Shown here: positions 25,436 to 34,313 of the stretch, piece by piece
Position numbering within the stretch: position 1 is the stretch's first letter
How the letters are laid out: each line of letters opens with the position of its first letter
DNA from: Chloroflexota bacterium
GTDB lineage: Bacteria; Chloroflexota; Anaerolineae; Aggregatilineales; Phototrophicaceae
Length of the DNA stretch: 64,000 bases
Direction of reading: 5' to 3'
Assembly: GCA_023430545.1 (NCBI GenBank)
Contig: JAEZAF010000255.1
Span: 124,001 to 188,000, forward strand
Made by a program: the position numbers and the translations under genes
Notes under the pieces: model-generated
Databases searched by the model: none
Seen by the model: only the letters and a program-made list of their open reading frames with translations
What the model was told of the DNA's origin: nothing

Positions 25436-26452
25436 TTGTTCAGTAAACGATTAGGGGTCGATCTTGGGACTGTAAACGTTCTGATCTGCGATGGTGGGCA
25501 GATCGTTTTACAGGAACCGTCGCTGGTTGCTTTGATGGCGGAAGAAGATGTCAAAGGCAATATCGCCATCATCGAAATAGGACAGCCAGCGCGGGAAATG
25601 CTGGGCCGTGTAGACAGCGAAGATATTCAGATTATCCGACCTTTGCAGAATGGTGTCATCGCAGACTATGAAGTGACCGAGAAGATGCTGAGTTATTATT
25701 TCAGCAAAATCGCGGGGCGCTTCCGGTTCTTTAAGCCAACGGTGATGATTTCTGTGCCCTACGGTGTGACCAGTGTCGAACGACGTGCGGTGCGTGATGC
25801 TGCATTGGAGGCAGGTGCGCGTGGTGCCTATATGATCTGGGAACCGCTGGCGGCTGCCATTGGCGCTGGTCTGCCCATCGGGACGCCAGCCGGTGATATG
25901 GTCGTCAACATCGGTGGAGGTATCAGCGAAGGTGCCATTCTCAGCATGAACAATATCGTGCGCGCTGAGAGCGGACGTGTCGGCGGATTGAAGCTGGACG
26001 AAGCGATCATCGCTTATGTGCGCCGCAAATATAATCTGAATATCGGTCAGCCTACAGCTGAAGCGGTGAAGATCCAGATTGGTGCAGCTGTCGATCAGCC
26101 AGAGGATCTGATGATGGATATTCAGGGGCGTGATAACGTAAGCGGATTACCCCGGACTATTTCCATGACCACCGGTGAAGTGGTCGAGGCATTAGCCGAA
26201 CCGTTAGGCGCGATCGCTCAGGTCGTCAAGAATGTGCTGAGTAATACGCCGCCGGAACTGGCGTCGGATATTATTGATCGCGGTATCGTCCTGACCGGGG
26301 GTGGGGCACTACTGCGCGGCATTGACCAGTATCTTACCAAAGAGACTGGTGTGCCGGTGTATCGTGCAGAAAACCCCATGATCGCTGTCGCGCTGGGGGC
26401 AAGCCGTGCACTGGAAGATCCGGCGCTGTTCAACCGGGTTGCGCAGACCTAA
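25436..26452 (+). CDS. MreB/Mbl-like actin homologue, divergent
   Basis: This is a 338-residue bacterial actin. Motifs include the phosphate-1 loop RLGVDLGTVNVLI at about 5-17, VPYGVTSVERRAVRDAALEAGA near 104-125, EPLAAAIGAGLPIG near 133-146 and the adenosine motif GIVLTGGGALLRGIDQYL near 280. The catalytic Glu before Pro is kept (IWEP), but the phosphate-2 loop reads VVNIGGGISEGAIL where MreB normally has VVDIGGGTTEVAVI: Asp is replaced by Asn and Thr by Ile. It starts with TTG behind AAAGGTAGGG. No mreC or mreD is adjacent. It would form filaments under the membrane; altered ATP hydrolysis is possible. Confidence 0.88.
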   Translation: MFSKRLGVDLGTVNVLICDGGQIVLQEPSLVALMAEEDVKGNIAIIEIGQPAREMLGRVDSEDIQIIRPLQNGVIADYEVTEKMLSYYFSKIAGRFRFFKPTVMISVPYGVTSVERRAVRDAALEAGARGAYMIWEPLAAAIGAGLPIGTPAGDMVVNIGGGISEGAILSMNNIVRAESGRVGGLKLDEAIIAYVRRKYNLNIGQPTAEAVKIQIGAAVDQPEDLMMDIQGRDNVSGLPRTISMTTGEVVEALAEPLGAIAQVVKNVLSNTPPELASDIIDRGIVLTGGGALLRGIDQYLTKETGVPVYRAENPMIAVALGASRALEDPALFNRVAQT

Positions 26453-26466
26453 AGGTTAGTTGAAAA

Positions 26467-26484
26467 GGCCGGATTCTTCCGGCC
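26467..26484. terminator. Bidirectional terminator between mreB-like gene and rex
   Basis: GGCCGG-ATTCTT-CCGGCC lies between the convergent genes. Reading the minus strand it is followed by TTTTC. Reading the plus strand a T-rich stretch begins about eight bases later, so it works better for rex. Confidence 0.75.
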
Positions 26485-26500
26485 CCTGCGTTTTGTGTGA

Positions 26501-27130
26501 TCAGGTAATGTAGTAGGTCATGCGCTGAAGGTGAATTACGGGATCGATATACTGGACGTGGACACCTTCCGGTACATTGATGTTAATCGGGGCATAGTTG
26601 AGCAGACCGACGACACCCGCTTCGACCAGAAGATCCGCAACCTGCTGTGCGGTTTCGGCCGGGACCGCGATCATTGCCAGCTTGATCCCCAGATCTTTGA
26701 CCCGCTGCTGCATGTCATCCACCGACTCAACGGTGAAACCAGCCAGTTTCCTGTTAATCCGATTGGGCGATGCATCAAAGACACAGGAGATGCGAAACCC
26801 GCGATCGGCAAAGCCCTTATAGTTGGCGAGCGCTGTACCGAGGTCACCGGCACCTACCAGCGCGATTTCCCATTCCTGCTGCATATGCAGGACCTGACGC
26901 AGCTTCTCTTGCAGATAGGCAATCTGATAGCCGGTACCCTGTTTGCCAAATCCCCCAAAATGGGAGAGATCCTTGCGAATCTGAGCTGAACTGATCCCCA
27001 GACGCTGTCCCAGCTCATGAGAGGACGTGATATCTCGACCTTCCTGCACCAGCCGGTTCAAAGCGCGTAAATAGACGGGCAGCCGCCCAATAACAATATC
27101 AGGGATGTTATTGGTCGAGGGTGTGGACAT
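26501..27130 (-). CDS. rex: Redox-sensing transcriptional repressor Rex
   Basis: This is a 209-residue DNA-binding sensor of the NADH/NAD+ ratio. The N-terminal winged helix runs over IPDIVIGRLPVYLRALNRL and SHELGQRLGISSAQIRKDLS (about 8-60), and the FGGFGKQGTGY stretch follows. The Rossmann domain has IALVGAGDLGTALANY near 90 and FDASPNRI near 118. The C-terminal swapped helix ends HLQRMTYYIT. Length and motifs are standard. Known Rex targets are respiratory and fermentative genes; a candidate site occurs at the atpA promoter in this window. A weaker half-site lies about 30 bases ahead of rex itself. Confidence 0.97.
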   Translation of the reverse strand: MSTPSTNNIPDIVIGRLPVYLRALNRLVQEGRDITSSHELGQRLGISSAQIRKDLSHFGGFGKQGTGYQIAYLQEKLRQVLHMQQEWEIALVGAGDLGTALANYKGFADRGFRISCVFDASPNRINRKLAGFTVESVDDMQQRVKDLGIKLAMIAVPAETAQQVADLLVEAGVVGLLNYAPININVPEGVHVQYIDPVIHLQRMTYYIT

Positions 27131-27150
27131 GGTTCGGTGGCTCCGATTGA

Positions 27151-27196
27151 TTCCGCGCTTGTGAAAAGATATACATATCTTACCATTTTCGCGGAA
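27151..27196. promoter_or_regulatory. Nested palindromes between rex and the HlyD-type gene
   Basis: An outer inverted repeat TTCCGCG (27151-27157) / CGCGGAA (27190-27196) encloses an inner near-perfect palindrome AAGATATACATATCTT (27166-27181). A Rex-like half-site TTGTGAA starts at 27159. The region lies in the 298-base gap between divergent genes and could hold overlapping control sites for both. Nothing else was recognised in the rest of the gap. Confidence 0.4.
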
Positions 27197-27428
27197 AAGA
27201 TACTAGGTGATAACAATCCGTGGGTACATGTCATGTTATTGCAAAATTCGTATGGTAACGAGAAAATGGCCAAGCATTGGAAATATAGTGGTTTGAAGCC
27301 GAATACACTCATTGTCCTTCAGTGTAAAGACTCTATTGTCCCTGCCGTATACAACTTCGCAAACCCGTTTTATCATAAACAGAAGTACTGTAAATGTTTC
27401 AAGTCATTTCAGGGGTAGAGTTAGTCGA

Positions 27429-28805
27429 ATGTCTGTCAGACGAACCCTTCTTTTCCTTTTCTTCTCAATTATCGGCATGACAGCTCTGGTGGTCGTCACA
27501 GCGCAACAGCAGGCGCGCGCTGATACTGCCCCTGTGCTAACCAACCTTCAGCAGTATGTGATTACACGTGGTGATGTGGCGCAGGTGGTGTCGGCGCTGG
27601 GCGAGATCAAAGCTGATCAGACTATTGAACTCGCGTTTTCGACGGGTGGCCGAATTGCGGAAGTGTATGTGAAGCCGGGGGACTATATGTTTGCTGGTGA
27701 ACCGCTGGCCCAGCTTGAAAATGAGACGCTTCGGCTGACCTATGAACAGGCACAGCTTGCGGTCGATAAAGCCCAGCTTCAGCTCGATACACTGCTTCAG
27801 CCTGTCGCGCAGGAAGACCTTGATATTGCACAGGCCGCAGTGGACAGCGCCTGGGGTTCCTACCTCAGCCTTTCCAGCAGTGTGACTGATGATGATATTC
27901 GTGCTGCGGAACTGGTATACGAACAGAATCTGAATACTTATAACGATCTGAAGGCTGCACGGGATCAGGCTCCGGGTGGATATGGCGGCCCCACCTATAA
28001 CGCGCTTGATGCGCAGACGGGGGCAGCATCCTTTAATGCCGAGATTGCGCGGCTGCGGCTTGAAGCACTGAAAACCGGTAATCAACCAGCGGCTTATGCC
28101 GCGTATGCACGAGTCATCCTCGCACAGAAGGAATATGATCGTGTGGTTGCAGGGCCGACGCAGTTTGAAATCGACAGCGCCGCCCTTGGGCTGCGGTCAG
28201 CCGAATCACAGTTGCGGCGGGCGGAGGTGGCTTATAATCGCACGACGCTCACCGCCCCGTTTGATGGACTGGTCTCGGCGGTTAGTGCTGAAGCGGGGGC
28301 CTTAGCAGTGCCGGGTATCCCACTGCTGACACTGACCGATGTACAGCCACTGCGACTGTCGGTTCAGGTTGATGAAATCGATGTCCGGTTGGTTACTGCC
28401 GGTGCGGAAGCGGAAGTTGAACTGGATGCACTGCGTGATGTCGTGATCCCGGCACAGGTGGAGCAGGTGTCACTGGTGGGCAATAATGAAAGCGGAATCG
28501 TCAATTATGATGTGGATCTGACGATCAATGCCGATGATCCACGGGTGCGGGTCGGCATGACCGCTGAAGCCAATATCATTGTCGCCAAACGCGAAAATGT
28601 GTTGCTGATCCCGAACCTCTATATCCGGCTGGATCGTGCGGAAGACCGTGCCTACGTCAATATCTTCCGGGAGGGTGTCGTCAGCGAAATTGAAGTGACG
28701 TTAGGGTTACAGGGTCAGGATTTCAGTGAAGTGACCTCCGGCCTTGATGCTGGTGATGTTATTGTGGTGGACCCGTCAGGTAATGGTCTGTCATCGTTCT
28801 TTTAG
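27429..28805 (+). CDS. HlyD/MacA-type membrane fusion protein (first of two)
   Basis: This is a 458-residue adaptor anchored by an N-terminal helix (LLFLFFSIIGMTALVVV). The first half of the lipoyl domain (IKADQTIELAFSTGGRIAEV) lies near 62-81. It is followed by a long coiled-coil hairpin with several Gln-rich stretches (QAQLAVDKAQLQLDTLLQPV, then QEDLDIAQAAVDSAWGSY) and the second lipoyl half (YNRTTLTAPFDGLVSAVSAE near 270-289). A beta-barrel and a membrane-proximal domain complete it. The ATG at 27429 gives a proper signal anchor; an upstream in-frame start adds 39 residues and is rejected. It is the first gene of an exporter operon with an ATPase and two FtsX-type permeases. Confidence 0.9.
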   Translation: MSVRRTLLFLFFSIIGMTALVVVTAQQQARADTAPVLTNLQQYVITRGDVAQVVSALGEIKADQTIELAFSTGGRIAEVYVKPGDYMFAGEPLAQLENETLRLTYEQAQLAVDKAQLQLDTLLQPVAQEDLDIAQAAVDSAWGSYLSLSSSVTDDDIRAAELVYEQNLNTYNDLKAARDQAPGGYGGPTYNALDAQTGAASFNAEIARLRLEALKTGNQPAAYAAYARVILAQKEYDRVVAGPTQFEIDSAALGLRSAESQLRRAEVAYNRTTLTAPFDGLVSAVSAEAGALAVPGIPLLTLTDVQPLRLSVQVDEIDVRLVTAGAEAEVELDALRDVVIPAQVEQVSLVGNNESGIVNYDVDLTINADDPRVRVGMTAEANIIVAKRENVLLIPNLYIRLDRAEDRAYVNIFREGVVSEIEVTLGLQGQDFSEVTSGLDAGDVIVVDPSGNGLSSFF

Positions 28806-28832
28806 TGCTTAGATGTATCGTACAGATTTGGG

Positions 28833-30308
28833 ATGAGTGATAAACAGCCCATGAAACGTGTTTTGCGATTATTGATTTTTGCCGTTCTGGTGGCCGGGGT
28901 GGTCACCGGGTTGTGGTTTAACCAGCAGGGCAGTATGGCGGCAACCGGTGCCAATCAGGTTCAGGTTCTGGACCGCACGGTCGTTGAGACGGGCACCCTG
29001 GATGTCACCGTGAGCGGTACAGGTTCGATTCTGCCTGAACGACAGGTACCACTGGTATTTGAACTGCGAGCGCCGGTTACGAATGTCTTTGTGCAGACAG
29101 GTGATTTTGTCGAAGCAGGGGACGTGATCGCACAGCTTGATGCAACGGATTATCAGGCGGTGGTTGAAGATGCGCAGCTCGCATTCGATATGCAGCAGCT
29201 TGCGTTTGATGCGCTGACCGCACCAGCCCGTGATGTCGATCTGGCGGTAGCAGAAGCAGCGCTGGACGCTGCTCAGTCTTCGTATAATGCGGCGGCGTCC
29301 ACCGGGCCGAGTGATGAGGAAGTCGAGATCGCACGGCTTCAGACTGAGCTTTCACGCAATCAGCTCTGGCAGACTCAGCTTCAGGCCGATCCGGTGATCT
29401 CGAAAGAAGGGCTGCCCATCCCGCCGGGACTGCCACCGGACCTCACGCAGCAGATCTATGACACGATCGACGGCATCAACACGCAGAATCGCTTGCAGTA
29501 CAGTGGCGCATTGGAGTCGCTGGAGTATGGCATAGACATTTCTGAAGCCAATTATTCGTCAGTCCAGTCTCGTGGCCCGGACCTGGGGGCAGTCAACAGC
29601 GCGAATGCCCAGATCGTACAGGCGCAGATTACGCTTGACCGTCTGAAGAACGGGCCATCCGTCGATGAGCTGAATCAGGCGCAGATTGATCTGCAGACAG
29701 CGCGTCTGGCACTGGATCAGGCACAGCAGACCGTGGACCGCACAACCCTGAAGGCACCATTTGCAGGTGTCATCGCGCTGAATAATCTGGTGGTGGGGCA
29801 GTATCCCCCGTCTGAGGAAGTTGGCATGATCCTGATGGATAACAGTGCATATTATGTCGAAATCCCGATTGATGAAACCGATGTGGTCTCTGTCGAGGTG
29901 GGCCAGCCAGTTTCGGTTTCGGTGGACGCACTACCGGGTGTCATCCTCAACGGAGAGGTGGTGCAGGTTGCCGCAGCGCCGACACGCCTCGGTCAGTTGG
30001 TGACGTATCTGGTGCGCGTGCGGCTGCAGCCGACAGAACTGGAAATCAAAGTCGGGATGAGCGCGACGGCACGGATCACAACGCAGTCACTTGAGGACAC
30101 GGTGCTGGTGCGTAACCGGTTCGTCCGGTTTGACCGTGAGACACAGCAGGCGTACATCACTATTGAGCGCACTCCGGGGCAGTATGAAGAAATCCCGGTG
30201 ACGCTGGGCGCACGTAATGATACCTACAGCCAGATTACAGGTGGCGTTGAAGCGGGTGCACAGATCGTGTTACTGCCTCGTGAGACCGTCATCCCCGGTG
30301 TTAACTAA
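28833..30308 (+). CDS. HlyD/MacA-type membrane fusion protein (second of two)
   Basis: This is a 491-residue paralogue of the preceding adaptor. The N-terminal anchor reads VLRLLIFAVLVAGVVTGLWF. The first lipoyl half (GSILPERQVPLVFELRAPVT) is near 54-73, a long coiled-coil hairpin follows, and the second lipoyl half is VDRTTLKAPFAGVIALNNLV. The C-terminal barrel includes VDALPGVILNGEVVQVA. The two adaptors differ enough to be specialised, perhaps forming a mixed ring over the transporter. In a monoderm cell they would stand in the wall zone with no outer-membrane TolC partner, and none is encoded here. Confidence 0.9.
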   Translation: MSDKQPMKRVLRLLIFAVLVAGVVTGLWFNQQGSMAATGANQVQVLDRTVVETGTLDVTVSGTGSILPERQVPLVFELRAPVTNVFVQTGDFVEAGDVIAQLDATDYQAVVEDAQLAFDMQQLAFDALTAPARDVDLAVAEAALDAAQSSYNAAASTGPSDEEVEIARLQTELSRNQLWQTQLQADPVISKEGLPIPPGLPPDLTQQIYDTIDGINTQNRLQYSGALESLEYGIDISEANYSSVQSRGPDLGAVNSANAQIVQAQITLDRLKNGPSVDELNQAQIDLQTARLALDQAQQTVDRTTLKAPFAGVIALNNLVVGQYPPSEEVGMILMDNSAYYVEIPIDETDVVSVEVGQPVSVSVDALPGVILNGEVVQVAAAPTRLGQLVTYLVRVRLQPTELEIKVGMSATARITTQSLEDTVLVRNRFVRFDRETQQAYITIERTPGQYEEIPVTLGARNDTYSQITGGVEAGAQIVLLPRETVIPGVN

Positions 30309-30330
30309 TCAATTCGGTGTGGGCTAAACG

Positions 30331-31173
30331 ATGTTCAGGCTGTTAAAACGCGAACAAAAAGTTGAGACGGATGTTGATGCACAAGGCCGTCGCGCCATTA
30401 TCGACATACGCGAGATCACCAAGGTCTACCGGATGGGCGATATCGAGGTCCATGCGCTGCGCGGTGTCTCCCTGAAGATCTATGAGGGTGAGTTCGTCTC
30501 TATCATGGGGCCATCAGGCAGCGGTAAAAGCACACTGATGCACATCCTCGGCGCACTGGACCAGCCGACCGACGGCCAGTATGCGCTGGATGGAGTCGAA
30601 GTCAGCCGCATGAATGAAGCCGAACTGGCACGGGTGCGAAATCAGAAGATTGGATTTGTCTTTCAGAGTTTCAATCTGCTGAAGCGCACCAACGCCTTGC
30701 GACAGGTCGAACTGCCGTTGATGTACGGTGGTATGCCAAATCGCACCCAGAAAGCGAAGGCGGCGCTGGAAGCGGTCGGGCTGGGCAAACGTCTGGACCA
30801 TCTGCCAAGCGAGCTTTCAGGTGGGCAGCAGCAGCGTGTCGCGATTGCGCGTGCACTGGTAACAGAGCCTGCGATGATTCTGGCGGATGAGCCAACCGGT
30901 AACCTTGACTCACGCAGCGGCACCGAGGTGATGCAGATCTTCCAGAGCCTGAACCGCGACAAGGGAATCACGACTGTTTTTGTGACACATGATCCGTGGA
31001 TTGCACGGCATACCGACCGTGTGATCATGCTGCGGGATGGCAAAGTGGTCGCTGACCGGCGTGTGGCTGAGCCGTTGATCGCGGGGGAAGCCGAGCGTCC
31101 ATCCGAAGCGGAAGCGCTGGAAGGTGTGTTTCAGGAAGTCTATTACGGCGGTGATGCTGAGGAATACAACTAG
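30331..31173 (+). CDS. MacB/LolD-type ABC transporter ATP-binding protein
   Basis: This is a 280-residue ATPase. Walker A GPSGSGKST is at about 60-68, the signature LSGGQQQRVAIARAL near 155-169, Walker B MILADEPTGNLDS near 179-191 and the His switch VFVTHDPW near 215-222. All are standard for the MacB/LolD/FtsE group, which drives mechanical movement of FtsX-type permeases. The C-terminus has about 40 extra acidic residues beyond the domain. It serves the two permease genes that follow, the first beginning two bases after its stop. Confidence 0.95.
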   Translation: MFRLLKREQKVETDVDAQGRRAIIDIREITKVYRMGDIEVHALRGVSLKIYEGEFVSIMGPSGSGKSTLMHILGALDQPTDGQYALDGVEVSRMNEAELARVRNQKIGFVFQSFNLLKRTNALRQVELPLMYGGMPNRTQKAKAALEAVGLGKRLDHLPSELSGGQQQRVAIARALVTEPAMILADEPTGNLDSRSGTEVMQIFQSLNRDKGITTVFVTHDPWIARHTDRVIMLRDGKVVADRRVAEPLIAGEAERPSEAEALEGVFQEVYYGGDAEEYN

Positions 31174-31175
31174 CC

Positions 31176-32408
31176 GTGGATTTCAGCGAGATTGTCCGCA
31201 CGGCCGTGACGGCACTGGCGACCAACCGCCTGCGCTCCATTCTTACCACCCTTGGGATCATCATCGGTGTGGGGGCGGTGATTGGTCTGGTGAGCCTGGG
31301 CCGAGGGGTCGAGGATTTCATCGCGAAGGAATTCGAACAGCTCGGCTCGAATATGCTGGTGATCAGTTCGACGCGCCCGAACAGTCCAACCCGCACCCGT
31401 ATCTCTCCACTGACGACGCGAGAAGCTGCTGCACTGGATGATCCAACCATCGCGCCGAGTATCCAGACGGTCGCGATGGAATACCGGATTCCGGGACTGG
31501 TGGTGGGTGGTACTGGCAGTGCCAGCCTGAGCATCAAAGGCGTCAGTCCGGAGTTTATCACCGTCCGCACCTGGTATCCCACACTTGGGGATTTTATCAG
31601 CGATTACGATGTCGATAATGCGACCCGTGTTGCGGTACTTGGCGCTGATGCGGTCACGCAGCTATATGGTGATGCGAATTTTGACCCTGTCGGGCAGACG
31701 GTGCGAATCAATGAGCGTGTGTTTACCGTGATCGGTGTCATGGCACGGCTGGACAGCGCCTTTACCGATGACGATGTTTCTGTGCTGATCCCACTCACGA
31801 CGGCGCAGACCCGTATGGCCGATGCCCGGGCGCGTGATGGTGGTTACATTGTCACTGCGATTTATGCGCAGGCAGTGAGTGAACAGGCGATGTCGAGCGC
31901 GACGGGTGAAATCGAAACCTATCTTTCGGAAGCGCACGGGATTGTTTTCGAGGGGGAGCAGGACTTCCAGATCATCAACCAGTCCGATATTCTCGATTTT
32001 GTCCGTCAGCTTACAGGTATTCTGACCATTTTCCTGAGTATGATTGCTGGTATCTCTCTGCTGGTAGGTGGCATCGGCATTATGAATATCATGCTGGTGA
32101 CGGTTACGGAGCGCACACGTGAAATCGGCCTTCGAAAGGCCGTTGGCGCGCAGGGGCGGGATATTCTGCTGCAATTTCTGGTTGAGAGTATCATCCTGTC
32201 GTTTATCGGCGGCATGCTCGGAATTGCGCTGGGATGGGTGGCCTCGCTTGTAGGAACCGCGCTGATCGAGGATATTGAGCTGACGATTACCGCTGATGCG
32301 GTCATACTGGCGACGGTCGTCAGCGCGACGGTGGGTATCCTGTTTGGATTGTATCCCGCCAGCCGCGCAGCCCGTCTGCGCCCAATTGATGCCTTACGTT
32401 TTGAATAA
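31176..32408 (+). CDS. MacB-like FtsX-type ABC permease (first of two)
   Basis: This is a 410-residue permease. An N-terminal helix (LTTLGIIIGVGAVIGLVSLG) at about 22-41 is followed by a large external MacB periplasmic core domain (about 45-270) and three C-terminal helices beginning LTGILTIFLSMIAGISLLVG. The diagnostic FtsX stretch GIGIMNIMLVTVTERTREIG then RKAVGAQGRDILLQF is complete. It starts with GTG. Together with the following paralogue it could form a heterodimeric pore-less pump, as in mechanotransmission-type exporters. Cargo (peptide, lipid or antibiotic) is unknown. Confidence 0.92.
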   Translation: MDFSEIVRTAVTALATNRLRSILTTLGIIIGVGAVIGLVSLGRGVEDFIAKEFEQLGSNMLVISSTRPNSPTRTRISPLTTREAAALDDPTIAPSIQTVAMEYRIPGLVVGGTGSASLSIKGVSPEFITVRTWYPTLGDFISDYDVDNATRVAVLGADAVTQLYGDANFDPVGQTVRINERVFTVIGVMARLDSAFTDDDVSVLIPLTTAQTRMADARARDGGYIVTAIYAQAVSEQAMSSATGEIETYLSEAHGIVFEGEQDFQIINQSDILDFVRQLTGILTIFLSMIAGISLLVGGIGIMNIMLVTVTERTREIGLRKAVGAQGRDILLQFLVESIILSFIGGMLGIALGWVASLVGTALIEDIELTITADAVILATVVSATVGILFGLYPASRAARLRPIDALRFE

Positions 32409-32441
32409 CCCTGACTCTGAACCGATTTCCCGGATAGATAC

Positions 32442-33668
32442 GTGATTGAAAATCTTCGCTTTGCATTGATCGGCTTACGGAGCAATAAGCTGCGTTCTGT
32501 CCTCACCATGCTTGGGATTACCATCGGCGTGTTTGCGATGATCGTGCTGGTATCGGTCGGTCAGGCTGTTGAGACCTTTGTGCGGGAACAGTTTCAGGGC
32601 ATTGGAACCAATCTGCTGTTTGTGATCGGTGATGTGGATGCACAGGGACGGCTTCAGCCGCTGATTCAGGATGACTATCTGGCGTTGGCTGATCCTTTTC
32701 GAGTGCCTGATGCGGCTAACGTGATGCCGCAGCGTAATCTGACACGGGCGGTGAGCAGTGAAGGCCGCGAGGTATCGATCCCGATTAACGGCGTTCTGCC
32801 GATTTATGAACAGATTTACAATCGCACGGTCGTCGCGGGACGGTTCATCGATCAGCAGGATGTAGACAGCATGGCACGTGTTGCCGTGATCGGGCCGGAT
32901 GTCGTCACGGCATTGTTTCCTGAAACATATCCTATCGGCCAGTCAATTCGTATCGGCGGCCTGCGATTTACGGTCGTCGGCGTGCTTGAGACGTCCAGCG
33001 GCGGGGGATTTGGTGGTGTGGGTGGTAATCAGGACCGGTTGATCATCATCCCGATTACAACCGCGCAGACCCGTCTAAGCGGCGAACGTGTTATTACCGG
33101 CGACCGTGTAGTCAGCTTCATCGTCGTACAGGCGAACGATAACAGCGTGGTGGATGCAACTGCCAGCCAGATCCGGCAGACACTGCGCGAAGAACATGAG
33201 ATCAGCTTCCGTGATGAGGATGACTTTTCTGTCTTCACGCAGAATGAACTGCTGGATACCTTTGGTAATGTCACCGAACTGATTACCCTGTTTCTGGCAG
33301 TGCTTGCCAGTATTTCGCTGATCGTGGGCGGCATCGGTATCATGAACATTATGCTCGTGACGGTGACGGAACGTACCCGTGAAATCGGCCTGCGGAAAGC
33401 GGTTGGCGCGCAAAACAGCGATATTCTGCTACAATTTCTGACTGAGGCAACAGTCCTATCGCTGATTGGTGGAGGGTTTGGTCTGCTGCTGGCGTTTGCC
33501 ATCTCGCGGTTGGTGGGTGCACTGGTGACGACGCTGAACGTTACTATCCAGCCAGATAGTGTCATGCTGGCCTTTGTGATCTCTGCGGCGATTGGTATCT
33601 TCTTTGGGATTTATCCGGCGCGACGTGCCGCCTCGCTGAACCCAATTGATGCACTCCGTTACGAGTAA
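32442..33668 (+). CDS. MacB-like FtsX-type ABC permease (second of two)
   Basis: This is a 408-residue paralogue of the first permease, with the same layout: one N-terminal helix (LTMLGITIGVFAMIVLVSVG), an external domain, and three C-terminal helices beginning ITLFLAVLASISLIVGGIG. The stretch IMLVTVTERTREIGLRKAVG is nearly identical in both, while the external domains differ. The external part has a Gly-rich loop (SSGGGFGGVGGN) not seen in the partner. It starts with GTG. Together they complete a set of two adaptors, one ATPase and two permeases. Confidence 0.92.
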   Translation: MIENLRFALIGLRSNKLRSVLTMLGITIGVFAMIVLVSVGQAVETFVREQFQGIGTNLLFVIGDVDAQGRLQPLIQDDYLALADPFRVPDAANVMPQRNLTRAVSSEGREVSIPINGVLPIYEQIYNRTVVAGRFIDQQDVDSMARVAVIGPDVVTALFPETYPIGQSIRIGGLRFTVVGVLETSSGGGFGGVGGNQDRLIIIPITTAQTRLSGERVITGDRVVSFIVVQANDNSVVDATASQIRQTLREEHEISFRDEDDFSVFTQNELLDTFGNVTELITLFLAVLASISLIVGGIGIMNIMLVTVTERTREIGLRKAVGAQNSDILLQFLTEATVLSLIGGGFGLLLAFAISRLVGALVTTLNVTIQPDSVMLAFVISAAIGIFFGIYPARRAASLNPIDALRYE

Positions 33669-33715
33669 GGCGTTTGTGATCCCACGGCAGTAATGCTAGA
33701 CTAAAGGAAGTTTCG

Positions 33716-34252
33716 ATGAACTCAATGGACTCACTTCAGGATTCGCTGCCAAGATCCCGTATTTTTGTGCTGTTGGACGGCTCTTTTGTCGTGCGGTGGG
33801 ATGAAAAAGAGGTTCAGGATCTGCTGACCGGCCAGCATCGGAGTTATGAGCGTCGGGATTACGGTGCTGCTATCACCGATTTTGAACTGGAACAGCTTAG
33901 ACAGGTAGGCGTGGTCGAAAAATATGATCGGGAACATGTGTGGCTGTCGCCGCTTCCACTGCGCCGCGAATACTATCAGCAGAACGCGCAAAAACGGCGC
34001 GTTCGTTCGTATTATATCAATACCACCCACCCGGCTCGTGATCTGGCGATGATCGAAGCACAACTCCTGCGTCTGGGGGTGGAAGAAGATCTTGACGCCC
34101 GTGCACGAGACGAATTCGTTGTGATCTGGTGGAAGAAAGGGCAGGGGTTCCCCAGTTTCGATGCTGCTGAGGAGATGCGGCTGTTTCTGGCGACACAGCT
34201 CCCTGAAATGTTTGACCGTTGCGTGATTGGGTTTATTGAAACCACGCAGTAA
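33716..34252 (+). CDS. Hypothetical protein in the exporter operon
   Basis: This is a 178-residue soluble protein of no family that I recognise. It is charged, without a signal peptide or membrane segment. The N-terminal part reads FVLLDGSFVVRWDEKEVQDL and TDFELEQLRQVGVVEKYD; the C-terminal part has FVVIWWKKGQGFPSFDAAEE. It sits 47 bases after the exporter and 61 before a regulator gene. Adjacent placement suggests it is cotranscribed. The ribosome binding site AAAGGAAG lies about six bases before the ATG, which is good evidence that the gene is real. Confidence 0.72.
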   Translation: MNSMDSLQDSLPRSRIFVLLDGSFVVRWDEKEVQDLLTGQHRSYERRDYGAAITDFELEQLRQVGVVEKYDREHVWLSPLPLRREYYQQNAQKRRVRSYYINTTHPARDLAMIEAQLLRLGVEEDLDARARDEFVVIWWKKGQGFPSFDAAEEMRLFLATQLPEMFDRCVIGFIETTQ

Positions 34253-34313
34253 GATGTGGATTGTTATCAGCTTTTGAGGTGGAATGTGGAAGTAGAAACA
34301 CTGCGGGTCAATT

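Noticed and set aside
27159..27176. Rex autoregulatory site before rex
   Set aside because: Only the left half-site matches well; the right half has three mismatches of seven, so it is not called as a site.
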